A stretch of 64,000 nucleotides of DNA. Origin: Diphasiastrum complanatum. Lineage: Eukaryota; Streptophyta; Lycopodiopsida; Lycopodiales; Lycopodiaceae. The translations under genes were made by a program, and so were the position numbers. Shown one piece after another: positions 46,489 to 55,711 of this stretch. Every line of letters begins with the position of its first letter. Positions within the stretch are counted from its first letter, which is position 1. Location: NCBI GenBank assembly GCA_029204225.1, contig MU832243.1:16997-80996 (forward strand), written 5' to 3'. The notes under the pieces are model-generated. The model was not told where the DNA came from, searched no databases, and was given only the letters and a program-made list of their open reading frames with translations.

Positions 46489-49400
46489 GAAGGCTAATGT
46501 ATCGCATGAAAGATCACAAAGGACCGCATTTTGACCGCATTTCTCTCTGCAAAGGACCACATTTCATTGCATTTTGACCACACACACACACACATGCATG
46601 CATGCATGCATATACATGCACACACACATGCACACCTAAAAGCACACACCCGCACACATGTCAAAGTGTCGAAGCTTCATGTCGATGCATGTCGAAACCA
46701 TCCAAAACAGTACCCCCCAAATGACTGGCCGACAAAATTTTCGCCGCATCTAATTATGTCCACCCTCAATCATCCATTGCCCGCTCTGAGCATCATCCAC
46801 ACGTCTCGACCACAAGCTGCCACCTAGATCGTCGGCCGTCCATTGCCCGTCAACGACGGGCACGCTTTGTTAGTAAAACCACACTAAAATCAATTAGATA
46901 CTTGCCATTGGTTCTTAGCCTCCTCAAACCTAGATAATCTATAGGGTGGCAAGTATCGTGGCTCCTCAATAACATACCGGTACTGCTATAAAAGTTTAAT
47001 GACTATTGGAGAACCACTGGGTATCTTTGATAACTCGAAACAGCCGGGAAATTGCCTCATGAACACACATAAGTGCTATACAACAAGCTTTTGATAACTT
47101 CACAATAGATTGTTTACCGAAAATTAACTGGTAGTCATCCTAAGTCTATACCAGTGTTGCAGCGAATCGCGATTCGCTGGCTATCGCAATTCAGCAAATC
47201 GCGATTCGCTGAAGAGAATTGATGTTCAGAATCATGATCCTGATTTTTTGCAGCACGGTTACTATTCAAGATTAACAGCAGTTTTTGCAGATTTCAATGT
47301 TGGATTTATTGCACACCTATTTCAATGTATTCAGTAATGAGCTTCAAGTTTCGATTATTGATAGTGAGTTTCGATTCTATATCCAGGATTCTGATCTAAT
47401 CTGTGTCCAGGTTTGTCGCAAATTGCTTCACTGATCATTATTACATTGCAAATTCAGTTCAAGAGGGACACAGAAAATAGATGAAATGTCTCAGATGCAA
47501 GCATATCAAAAAAAGAAAAAGCGATTCTCTAAAAATTAAAAAAATCCGCAAATCGCAGTTCAAACCGCGATTCGAGGTTCCATTAAGCAACTATGCCTCT
47601 ATACCATCAAAAGTGTATTAATAACAATCTTGTGTAATGAGCCATGGAATCTTCAACCCTATGGAATCCAACCACAAGACCTTATTCCATCAACTTCATC
47701 ACTACTCAAGTCTTCAATTCCCTAGAGTCAATGTAGGTCACATGCACAAATATATGTCCACGTTAGCTTTCATACATTTGAACAATGATTAATGTACTAA
47801 GTTTCTGTCACTTCTCTAGAGGTGAACTTTGAAGAGCAAAATCAGTCATGACGAAAGCAAGCACTAACAAACAAAGTCAATCAAATGAAGTCTCTACTTC
47901 TTGAAGGAGAGAAGAAAAATTTACATTTTATCGTTCAACTTGTTCAAAACTTAACTAGAAAGCATAGCTAGTGGGCAATATGCACCTTTAAAGATAAAAA
48001 GAATCCTCAATATGCACCCTAAACCTTAAACCCTAAACCAATCGAAACATAAAACCAAATAGTAAGCATCAAGTATGTTCTAGCCACTAGAGAGCATAAT
48101 TACGTCTCCCATATATCTGAAAATGACCGTCACCTGAAATAAAGTAAATAATCATGTCTCTCTCTACATTGGCGTGTAATACTAAAAAAATTTGTGATGA
48201 CATGATCTAGCGTCATGTCGTGGCATTCTGGTAGCGGTGTCTACTCTTTACATTAGCGTAAGTGTCAATGTCGTTGAATGAAGAAATAACTCTACCCCGC
48301 TCATGACACCAACTAGGGATAGCTCTAGGGCGGCATCTAATGAGGAATGAAGTAATGTGGAGCTGAGTATCACTCTATTGTTGTCGAAGGTCCTCCTGAC
48401 AAAGGTTTCTCCAAAGAACAAACATGTCTCGAATCATCAAGGTGACATAACACGGGTCCTCATATGATATTAAGGAGCGCAATGTAACTAGATGATCACG
48501 AAAGACACAATGATATTGGCCTCTGACAATAATACCAACCTTTGATATAAAAGTATGTGTGTCTTGTCTCCACGTATAACTAGTGAAAAGAGACTCGATG
48601 TTGTCCCATGTAAATCTAAGGTCATGCGACAAACAAGAGTTCAGATACTGAGGGGGTGACAATTCCCCTAAAGCGTCTCTCGTCAAGAAATGAGTGCAGT
48701 AGAAGTTAGATTGGACTCAGCCAAGCCATGTCCTTTGGATATATGTCCAATGTAGAAACCTCCTAATATATTGATGAGTTCCCTCTAGGAGATGTGATAT
48801 GGAGAACTTGCAAGACCTAGCTATGGAGTATCTTAACTACAATACTAGATCAACCAAGAAACCTTGAGGAACTTAGCTATGGAAAACATCAAATACAACG
48901 AGAATTGCATAAGAACCTCACAACACCAAAAGTTAGAAGAGAAAATCAACTGCTAGAGGTCCTCCAAATCCCTTGTGAAAAAAGCACCTTTAGTACATGC
49001 ATAGAAAGTCTAAGTGTTAACCATTTGAGTGAGCTACTTAGCCAAATGGGCCACTTGCACTAATTTTCTTAACTTACAAATAGGGGGTCTCATGTATTTA
49101 ATTAATAACAAGCCCCATGAGTTATGTATCAACATAATTATTGCTTAGCCAAAGGGATAAAATACACATTACTCTTCAACACCTCCCCTTAATGGCGATT
49201 TTATTTAAGCTAACACCAAACTTATCTTTACTAAATGGCTTAGTAAAGATATCAACAATCTGACGTCGTTGACTATCTTTGGGGTCACCATCATTTGTAC
49301 CCATAGTTTCTGACTTCCACATTTTCCCCACCTCCCTTTCTGATCACTCATTTCTCTCCTTCGATATCGGCCACCTTCCACCCACTCATCCATCTACACT

Positions 49401-51663
49401 ACCCACGCTTACCCGAGCACCCACGTACACATTTGATCCCACTTACATGCCGCTATACCGGCAGTCCTTAGCTTCACTTTTACACTCCTTTCCTCATGAC
49501 AGTCCAGTCGACACCCAGGCTGATTTCCTCACCACCTCTCTCCACACGGCCGCATCATTAACCCTCCCCACAAAACCCCACCCCAAAAAGACCTAACGCA
49601 CACCTCGACCACTACACCCTCCTTGGTACGATACTGAGTGCCGCTCTCTCCATCAGTCAGTAACCCACTCACGCATCCATGCCCCACATCTGCTTCGATC
49701 TTCCCGACGCTCCTACCATCGTGCTCTCCGCCGTAAGAAACGTTCCCATGATGATTCTGAAGGTAAACGTCTCATTGACCTTCTTTTCAGCTCTTCTTCG
49801 GGTGCTTTTTGGCGCGAGTTCATTCCTCGCTCTCCACCACCTCTCTTGGAGGACCTCCGCATATGGACTGATTATGCTACTAGCCTGTACACGGTCCCTA
49901 CCGACTCACCTATCGCCATATCTCCACGCCCACCTGAGTTCTCCTTTTTCACATCTGACATGGTACTTGCAGCCATTAAGAAGATGAAGTCCCACAAGGC
50001 CAAAGATATCGAAGACCTTGAATCTGAACTCCTTACCCATGCCTCCGACTTACTCGCCCCCACTATAGTCACCCTTCTTAACTCTGCAGTTGTCTCTGGT
50101 TTCCCATCCTCCTGGTGCACTAACATTATCCACCCCATCCATAAGAATGGTGACCCCATGATTCCGAGTAACTACCGCACCATCATAATTGGGCATGTCC
50201 TGGCGAAATTATATGGTACTATACTACAGTCTATTGTGAGCTCAGAGGCGGAGACTAGGAGACTACATGCCATGGGTCAGGCTGGTTTCCGAGCACATTA
50301 TTCTACGCCAGATCACATCTTAACATTGCGAGCCTTGATTGAGGAGGCTAAGCACAGGAGAGAGAGGGTTTACTGTTGTTTTGTGGACTTCAGGAAAGCC
50401 TTTGATTCTGTTCCTCGCTCATTGCTCATCCAGAGGACTCCGAGACCTCGGCTTCTCCACCGACATTGTTCTTGCTGTAATGTGCACTTTATGAGTGTGT
50501 CCTTGGTTGTTTCCGACATAGCAGTGGCATATCTGAGCACATCTGGAGCACTATTGGGGTGAAGCAGGGTTGTTCCCTCTCACCAGTCCTCTTTGGCTTG
50601 TATATTGATGAGTTGGAGAGAGTCATTACACAAGGTGGTGGTACTGGCTGCAAGCTTGGTGACATCTTGATTGCTTGCACTATCCTCCGGACAGCGTCTT
50701 CACGATCAGGGCTACAGGCTATCATGGTTCTCTCAGGCCTCTCACCTCCTACTTGTATCATTTGGCATCTCCATCATAGAGCTCCCCTCCGGCACACATC
50801 AGTATATCAGACGCTTCCTTTATCGCACATATCTAGAGCGGACTTGGCGTAACCAGTTAGGGGTTAAGCCAGCTTTCTACCAGACTCATTTCTTGGAGCT
50901 AAATGCATCAGGGACCCCAATCATGCCGCGCTACTTGGACTCGGGACTATCACATTGCCTCAGATTCACATTGGGGCAGCTCAGGGTGTCCTCTCATCAG
51001 CTAGCTATTGAGACTGGGAGGTTCCACGGTATTCCCAGAGAGGAGCGGATTTGCCAGTTCTGCTCTCTAGGTAAGGTGGAGTCTAAGGAGCACTTTATAT
51101 TTAGGCACCCTGAATATTATGAGATCAGACGGCGATATCATTGCCTGTTCCGAGAGATGCCTACCACTCTACGCTCTCTCATAGCTTATGAGGACCCACG
51201 GTGTGTTGCTCTGATGGTACACGAGATGTCCAGACTACGGAGAGATTTAGCATTTTACCTCACAGCCATTGATTACTTCGTTCTTTACTAGACGGAGATC
51301 GCGTGATTTAGTACGTGAGGATGAGGATTATGATGATGACGACGACGACGAGGATGGTGGACGCTCTCATGCTCATAGAGGTAGTGTACCTCCCACCATC
51401 ATGTTTCCGAAAGGAGAGAGAGAGAGGTTTAAGTAGCCTACACCAGGGTCCCTGCCTGACAGGTGTTCGAGCAATGGCAGCAAATAGCAAAAGGACAGGG
51501 GAGGGGGAGGGGGAGAGAACCTATGACAACCAGCCTCGTGTTATTGTTCAAAAAATTAACTTGAGATCTAAGTTGCGTCAGAAAGGCATTCCGGAACATC
51601 GGAAAAAGCACAAAAAATTTATCAGTAGAAGGAAAAGCCTTAAGCTGAATGTGTGCATGTGCG

Positions 51664-51730
<67 letters not shown>

Positions 51731-54700
51731 ACGCTAACCAGCCTCATGCGCTATTGTTTGAAATGTTAACGTGGAATGAATGCACGGCACAGATTATATA
51801 TTAGGAGGAAAAGCCTTCCAATGAATGATATCTATGAACATGCAGCAGTGGAAGAAACCAAAAGTCCAAATAGAAGCCTATGCCGGCTTCTTACAGATCA
51901 ACAAAAAATTTTGAAATACCTGCAGCCTAGCTCTCCTCTCTTCCTTCCGTTGGGCCAAAGCAACATACAAAGGCTTGCTGCCAACCATTCTTCCATTCAT
52001 TTCCGCAACCTGAAAAAGTGAATGCAATGCAAAAAAGGAACTCTAAATACAGTCATGGACCTGCTTGGATAAAAACCATGAGTAGATGAAGCCAAAGATG
52101 AGTCTTCCAGAATTTTAAAGCTTAAAATCTTAACAGCGTGCTATATTTAATTTCCAAACTATATACAAAGAAAAGCAAAGAATAGTATTAAATTATCCAA
52201 GCATTCAGTAATATTATACCGCTCGACTTGCTTCTTCAGGAGCAGAATATGCAACAAATCCTGATCCCCTGCTCTGTCCTTGAGGGTCTCTCATTACCTG
52301 GATGACATTCACAAACTTGTGAAAAGTCTTCTAATATAATACTCATATGGAGCATATCATGTATCCAGCATATCTTTGAGACCCAAAGAACTCAAACTTC
52401 AAAAATGCCAGGCAGACTTGCAGATGCCAGATTTTCAAGTGACAGCACTTTGGCAGGTGTAAACATGTTTACACAACAAATCAAACTCCAGCATTCATGA
52501 AAAATATCACAAATTAACCAAGCAACATTTGCACATCAAATTAATGATTGCCTCTGGTGAACTGGGATTGGCGCTCCAACTTTAAAACTTGTCCATCTAT
52601 CATTTGAAACGAACTAATCACAAGTTGAGAATAGGCATAGACATACCTTGCACGAGGTTATATTCCCAAATGCTTGAAAAAGCTCTTTAAGCTTCTCGTC
52701 ATCAAATGTGTCATCAAGGTTCTTAAGATAAAGATTAGCACCTTGATACTTCTCAATCTTGTCCTTGCGATCCTGCTCAAATTTGGCTCTCAATTCTGCC
52801 TCCCTCTCAGATTTTTTCTGTGCACGTCCCACATACCATTCTTTTTCATCGATCTTTCTACCATTCAAAGATTCCACCGCCTTAGCTGCATCATCTGTAT
52901 GCTCAAAGTTGACAAAACCAAAGCACTTTGACTTACCATCAGGATCTCTCATCACTACAGCACTACTGATAGAACCAAAGGAGCCAAAAACCTGCCGTAG
53001 GTCATCTTCAGTTGTAGTCTCTGAGAGGTTCTTCACAAATACATTATTGAACTTTGATGCTGCTGGTACATTGTCCCTTTCTTGCCGACGTACAAAGGGC
53101 CCCACATAAACTTGTTTATCATTAAGAAGCATTCCATTTACTTGATTTATTGCATTTTGTGCCGATTCATCCTGATCAAACTGAACATAGCCGTAACCCT
53201 TAGACTGACCAGAAGAGTCAGTTGCCACCTTACAAGAAAGAATAGTCCCAAATACTGAAAACGTATCACTAAGTGCCTTGTTGTCGATATTTTTATCAAG
53301 ATTCTGCAAAAAATCACAAAAAGTTACAAGTTACATCAGTTTTAGTGGTTAAAGGAAATCACTAGTGATTAAACTAGAAAAAAATAGAAAGGTTAAGCAA
53401 CTGCCATTGCAAACTTTGGTAGCATTTGAGACCATATTCAGTCACATGCATGCTAAGATTCTGCTCTCAAAAATCTAGTTCACAATCTGGGTTCCACAAA
53501 TACATAATATGTTAAAAAGATTAGAATCAGGCATGTTAAAACAACCACGAAGCAACATGGGAAACCCTGAACTATTTCTCCCATAATAGCATCTACGAGA
53601 CAAACAAAAGGTCTAATCAATAAGAACTGTAAAGGAATGCAGAACATAGAGCACGGGTACCTTTATAAATATGTTGGCTGCACCACTTTTGCGAAGACTA
53701 GGGTCTCGCTGGGAAAACATTATTCGTATCGGCTTCCCATTGATAGGTGTATAGTTAAGCAACTCTATAGCCCGATTAGCTGCATCACAAAGAATTAGCA
53801 TCAATTTTGAAAAAAAACTGTAAACTGGCATCTTCAAATCTAAAACATGAGAAAATGTTTCCACATTTTCATTGATGCGTATACGTGTGAGGTCATGTCC
53901 ACACGTAGAACCACTATGTTTCACAACTTTATGGATCAAGCACAAGGTCCTGATGGCGGGATAAGCTTCAAAAGAGCCAAGCAAATATTCTCATCTTACA
54001 GCTAGATATATGATAAATCTTTTTTGCATATGAAGAACAAACCGAGATTGACTTAAATTTCAAAAGTATTACAGGCTCCTCAAAGAAAACACACACCCTA
54101 TTTCTATTCTGGAGTTCATATGTTTGTGACGATGACTTTAGCTAGCAGAATCAAATTGGATCCAGTGTGAAAATAATCAGCTGTTTGTAACTTTTTTGAG
54201 AGACTTTACTCTGACATAGTCTGAAGTTGAAGTCTGAACACACCAGGGACATACTGATTACAATTGTACTCCCATTTTTGCCAATGAGAGGTCAAAGGAT
54301 AGATCAGAGAGTTTCACTCTCATTGATTAAGCCTTTCATTTCATTGCTCACATACGTGCGATAAACAATATAGAATCTACATCTCAGAAAAATCAAAACT
54401 AACTTTATTTATAAGCAACTTTGAATGTCTAGACTCTAGAATAACAGTGGATCCATCAAACCGGTGTCAAATCCCTATAAAGCTGATTAAGCTTAAAACA
54501 TAACAGCAAATGGTGCTCTTCCATGAGATTGAAATTTTTGAGAAACTAAATCCTTGCATTGAAATGCCTAATGAAACAAGCAAGGAACAAAATAGAAACA
54601 ATGTGAAACCCTAAATCTTGGAAATATTAAAACTAAATTATATCAAGGCAGGTTTCAATCTCTAGCGTAACAGGGATCCATCAAACAGGATCTATAAAAA

Positions 54701-55364
54701 CCAATTAACCTTGAAACATTATTTCATGTGGAGCTCTTCCACCAGATTGGAACTTCTGACAACCTAATCCTTGCATCGACATGCCTAATCTAAAACAGCA
54801 ATGAACGATATAGAAACAACATAAGAATCTGAATCTCTAAAAAAGATAAAACTGAAGTTTATCTATCCAAGCAAGCCTGCTTGGATGTCTAGAATACAAG
54901 AATCCATCGAACCAGTGTTGCAAATCCCTAAAAACTAATCAACCTTCCAACATTACAGCATATGGTGCTCTTCAGTGACATTGAAACTCTTGAGAACATA
55001 AATCCTTGTGTTACCATGCATAAATCTGAAACATTAATAGATGAAAGAGAATAAAAACAATACATCAATCATGGAAAAAAACAAATAATATGAATTAGCT
55101 GAAAAAGAACGAGAAAAGCGCACCTTCTTGACCGCTATTATAATTGACGTAAGCATAACCAAGGGAACGCTTGGAGATAAGATCCCTGCAAACACGTATA
55201 GACACCACCGGGGCGATTTGACTGAAGATCTCATAAAGCTGCGCCTCCGAAACATTAACATCTAGATCTCCAACGTATAATGATGTAGAGTTGAACTGCG
55301 TAGGCACGGCAACACCTGTCTGATGAGCTATTTGCTGCGGGATCTGAACTTGTCCTTGAGCCAT
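35024..55364 (-). CDS. PAB: Cytoplasmic poly(A)-binding protein (PABPC/PAB family), 9 coding exons
   Basis: Join on the minus strand: 55364-55124, 53779-53661, 53303-52647, 52297-52220, 52009-51920, 43546-43406, 35946-35782, 35626-35396, 35257-35024. All introns are GT-AG and phases match; the sum is 1956 nt, 651 residues plus TAG, a normal PABP length. It binds mRNA poly(A) tails in the cytoplasm and links them to translation initiation and deadenylation factors. RRM1 has LYVGDL and LGYAYVNY (about residues 28-105), RRM2 IFIKNL and [11 protein letters not shown]3 VFVKNL and [11 protein letters not shown]4 LYLKNL and [12 protein letters not shown]-rich linker (about 395-565) and the C-terminal MLLE domain ([17 protein letters not shown]) follow. 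RRM3 RNP1 has Cys where Gly is usual. Introns 5 and 6 are swollen by mobile DNA, yet no exon is damaged. Confidence 0.96.
35396..35626 (-). CDS. PAB: PABP coding exon 8
   Basis: Residues 498-574: Arg/Gly-containing linker ([12 protein letters not shown]) and the start of the MLLE domain ([20 protein letters not shown]). Acceptor ATACCAG, donor GTAACA. Confidence 0.93.
35782..35946 (-). CDS. PAB: PABP coding exon 7
   Basis: Residues 443-497, linker ([18 protein letters not shown], then [15 protein letters not shown] and a Gln run). Acceptor TATGCAG, donor GTTGCT. Confidence 0.93.
36271..36303. repeat. (GA)n / (CT)n tract, terminal to non-LTR copy A
   Basis: 33 bp of GA on the plus strand, directly abutting the conserved 3' end of the non-LTR element. 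The same arrangement occurs at 61180-61322. Confidence 0.9.
36271..38050 (-). mobile_element. Non-LTR retrotransposon copy A with (CT)n tail (in PABP intron 6)
   Basis: On the minus strand: frames from about 38042 ([15 protein letters not shown]), through a segment near 37640-37480, to a 277-codon frame 37480-36647. That frame has RT N-terminal motifs ([46 protein letters not shown]). It then jumps from VYCCF directly to [16 protein letters not shown], so the central RT (about 580 bp present in copy C) is deleted in frame. A CxxC...HxxxxC zinc end ([20 protein letters not shown]) and an Asp run follow. The 3' UTR ends CATTAATGAAG and then (CT)n at 36303-36271. The element is sense to the host gene. 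Confidence 0.8.
38051..39580. other. Intron 6 sequence with an acidic open frame and a GATTCG-rich patch
   Basis: 38285-38370 is rich in GATTCxAATCGG-type motifs like those at transposon ends. A plus-strand frame 38527-38823 encodes an acidic stretch ([16 protein letters not shown]) after a possible acceptor TGTGTACAG. I do not recognise it; it could be the end of a DNA-transposon protein. 38421-38440 matches 20 bases of the non-LTR 3' UTR. Confidence 0.35.
39581..40266. mobile_element. Candidate non-autonomous DNA transposon with AAACGCGTTT subterminal repeats
   Basis: Inverted ends TAGATGCA (39581) and TGCATCTA (40259-40266), next to GCGCGTTTCTGAAATGCG on the left and GAGAAACGCGTTTCTG on the right. 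The left 80 bp hold at least five copies of GAAACGCG/CGCGTTTC variants. The interior includes an open frame (39764-40060) of no known family. A convincing target duplication was not found. Confidence 0.45.
40267..42065. other. Intron 6 sequence, no gene seen
   Basis: AT-rich with scattered stops in all frames. Segments on either side of the candidate transposon (39200-39580 and 40270-40600) look as if they once formed one continuous unit, but I cannot identify it. Confidence 0.3.
42066..42770. repeat. Diverged direct duplication, ~350-395 bp offset
   Basis: CAAGAGCACGCTGTGATTG at 42108 pairs with CAAGAGCAAACTATGATTG at 42455. CATGACATATGATT at 42324 pairs with CATGACGTATGATT at 42719. Intervening blocks (GGCTCTAAAAATAGCA against GGCTCTAAAATAGCA) keep the order. 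Confidence 0.7.
42771..43405. other. Right end of PABP intron 6, no gene seen
   Basis: Non-coding. It ends at the exon 6 donor site. Confidence 0.4.
43406..43546 (-). CDS. PAB: PABP coding exon 6
   Basis: Residues 396-442, start of the proline-rich linker ([30 protein letters not shown]). It is isolated between two very long introns (8373 bp and 7459 bp). Confidence 0.93.
43547..44895. other. PABP intron 5, part next to exon 6
   Basis: AT-rich, no supported coding. It contains the polypyrimidine tract and acceptor for exon 6 (minus strand). Confidence 0.4.
44896..45580 (+). pseudogene. Captured monosaccharide transporter (STP-like) gene fragment with its intron
   Basis: 44896-44989 encodes [20 protein letters not shown] then ASLQMMIP, the end of a sugar transporter loop motif (D-R/K-x-GRR). 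A GT at 44990 and an AG at 45245-45246 bracket a 257-bp intron. The next exon reads [14 protein letters not shown] and [20 protein letters not shown], then [20 protein letters not shown] and SFLSMLCHF, all hallmark STP sequence of the last transmembrane segments. The frame shifts near 45510 ([14 protein letters not shown]). Both ends of the gene are missing. The intron is kept, so this is a genomic capture or duplication, not a retrocopy. It lies antisense in PABP intron 5. Confidence 0.8.
45693..45777 (+). pseudogene. Captured adenylate kinase exon fragment
   Basis: The sequence encodes HLATG and, one frame over after a single-base loss, [20 protein letters not shown] then MEK. This is the adenylate kinase segment around the conserved HLATGDMLR motif. 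It starts right after a TGTTTAG acceptor and ends at AAG before GTTTTT, so exon borders are preserved. It is only 85 bp, flanked by unrelated DNA, 110 bp beyond the transporter fragment and in the same orientation. Confidence 0.75.
45778..47154. other. Intron 5 sequence with simple repeats
   Basis: (TA)n at 46450-46485; CA/CATG-rich simple repeats at 46580-46640. AAAGGACCGCATTTTGACC-type sequence is repeated at about 46518 and 46550. No gene seen. Confidence 0.5.
47155..47590. mobile_element. Candidate DNA transposon with AATCGCGATTCG subterminal repeats
   Basis: The left side has CAGTGTTGCAGCGAATCGCGATTCGC-type sequence, with AATCGCGATT twice in 60 bp. The right side has AAATCGCAGTTCAAACCGCG then ATTCG. 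This palindrome-rich layout is typical of hAT-like element ends. Exact ends and target duplication could not be set. Confidence 0.35.
47655..47975. repeat. Dispersed repeat, copy 2 (other copy 32605-33010)
   Basis: Same ordered blocks as at 32605, for example CAAATATATGTCCACGTTAG and CAATCAAATGAAGTCTCTAC. Non-coding. Confidence 0.6.
48260..48700 (-). mobile_element. Non-LTR retrotransposon copy B, 3' coding fragment
   Basis: The minus-strand frame 48686-48375 reads [16 protein letters not shown], then [20 protein letters not shown] and [15 protein letters not shown]. This matches the C-terminal region of copies A, C and D (for example [20 protein letters not shown]). The zinc CxxC part is replaced by unrelated sequence. 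It is strongly degraded and short. Confidence 0.65.
48701..49269. other. Intron 5 sequence, no gene seen
   Basis: Non-coding between non-LTR copies B and C. It contains CACCTCCCCTTAATGGCGA at about 49182, resembling the polypurine-tract border of a minus-strand LTR element, without further support. Confidence 0.3.
49270..51400 (+). mobile_element. Non-LTR retrotransposon copy C (5' truncated; antisense in PABP intron 5)
   Basis: The frame from 49279 carries the end of the APE-type endonuclease ([10 protein letters not shown]), then a linker ([18 protein letters not shown]) and [16 protein letters not shown] in a shifted frame. RT motifs follow: [60 protein letters not shown], motif [17 protein letters not shown], and [19 protein letters not shown]. 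The region where the catalytic YADD should be is missing (GDILIACTI). A C-terminal [26 protein letters not shown]...HFIFRHP and an Asp-rich tail follow. Several frameshifts. No 3' UTR or CT tail like copies A and D is seen. Confidence 0.85.
51480..51830. repeat. Diverged duplication flanking a (GA)n tract
   Basis: ACCAGCCTCGTGTTATTGTT (51530) and ACCAGCCTCATGCGCTATTG (51736) start two similar segments. Each ends in AGxAGGAAAAGCCTTxxxx. Each is preceded by GA-rich sequence; the second follows (GA)n 51669-51728. Confidence 0.6.
51669..51728. repeat. (GA)n microsatellite, ~60 bp
   Basis: Pure GA dinucleotides in PABP intron 5, about 190 bp from exon 5. Confidence 0.95.
51920..52009 (-). CDS. 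PAB: PABP coding exon 5
   Basis: Residues 366-395, end of RRM4 ([27 protein letters not shown]). 90 nt, acceptor TTTTTCAG, donor GTATTT. It borders the 8.4-kb intron 5. Confidence 0.93.
52220..52297 (-). CDS. PAB: PABP coding exon 4
   Basis: Residues 340-365, with RRM4 RNP1 ([10 protein letters not shown]). 78 nt, phase 0 at both ends, acceptor CATCCAG, donor GTATAA. It is too short to appear as an open frame of its own. Confidence 0.93.
52647..53303 (-). CDS. PAB: PABP coding exon 3
   Basis: Residues 121-339: rest of RRM2, all of RRM3, the KKSERE linker and the first half of RRM4 ([20 protein letters not shown]). Donor GTATGT. Confidence 0.95.
53661..53779 (-). CDS. PAB: PABP coding exon 2
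   Basis: Codon 81 (completed) to 120: end of RRM1 ([19 protein letters not shown]) and the first strand of RRM2 (NIFIK). Acceptor GATGCAG, donor GTACCC. Intron 2 interrupts RNP2 of RRM2. Confidence 0.95.
54360..55060. repeat. Tandem repeat, ~226 bp, three copies, in PABP intron 1
   Basis: Anchors GGATCCATCAAAC at 54449 and 54674 and GAATCCATCGAACC at 54900 give periods of 225 and 226 bp. Further shared blocks are TGGTGCTCTTCCA/TGGAGCTCTTCCA/TGGTGCTCTTCAG, AAATCCTTGCATTGA-like and ATGCCTAAT. The array fills about half of the 1344-bp intron. Confidence 0.85.
55124..55364 (-). CDS. PAB: PABP coding exon 1
   Basis: Residues 1-80 plus one base of codon 81. It starts [11 protein letters not shown] and holds RRM1 RNP2 (LYVGDL) and RNP1 (LGYAYVNY). 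Donor GTGCGC. The first ATG in this frame is used; homologues start at the same place relative to RRM1. Confidence 0.95.
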
Positions 55365-55388
55365 AATACCTATTTTATAGCCCTCTGT

Positions 55389-55711
55389 AAGCTGCTAGAT
55401 CTGCTTCGATACGTGTATTAAAATACTTTCGAACACAATGGCTGTCCCTTCGATTATTATTGAAGCTGCTAGATCTGCCCCGATACGTTTTATAAAATAT
55501 TATCAAATTTTAAAGCTCCCTTTTTGCTTATTTTTTAAGCTGCCGGACCTGCTCTGCTACGTTTTGTGAAATAGTATCGAATATTGTAGCTGCCCCTTTG
55601 CTTATTTTCAAAGCTGCTAGATCTGCTCTGATATGTGTAAAGTATTATCAAATATTATAGCTGTCCCTTCGCAATTTATTGAAGATACTAGATCTGCTCC
55701 GATCTGTTTTG
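55389..55711. repeat. Tandem repeat, 74 bp, ~4.4 copies, just upstream of the PABP start codon
   Basis: Units begin AAGCTGCTAGATCTGC (or a variant) at 55389, 55463, 55537, 55611 and 55682, so the period is 74, 74, 74 and 71 bp. Each unit also has GATACGTTTT, an AT-rich centre (AAAATATTATCAAAT) and GCTGxCCCTTCGCTTATT. The array starts 24 bp from the ATG on the gene's 5' side. Confidence 0.9.

Noticed and set aside
52674-53109. Plus-strand frames over PABP exon 3
   Set aside because: Shadows of the minus-strand RRM coding sequence.
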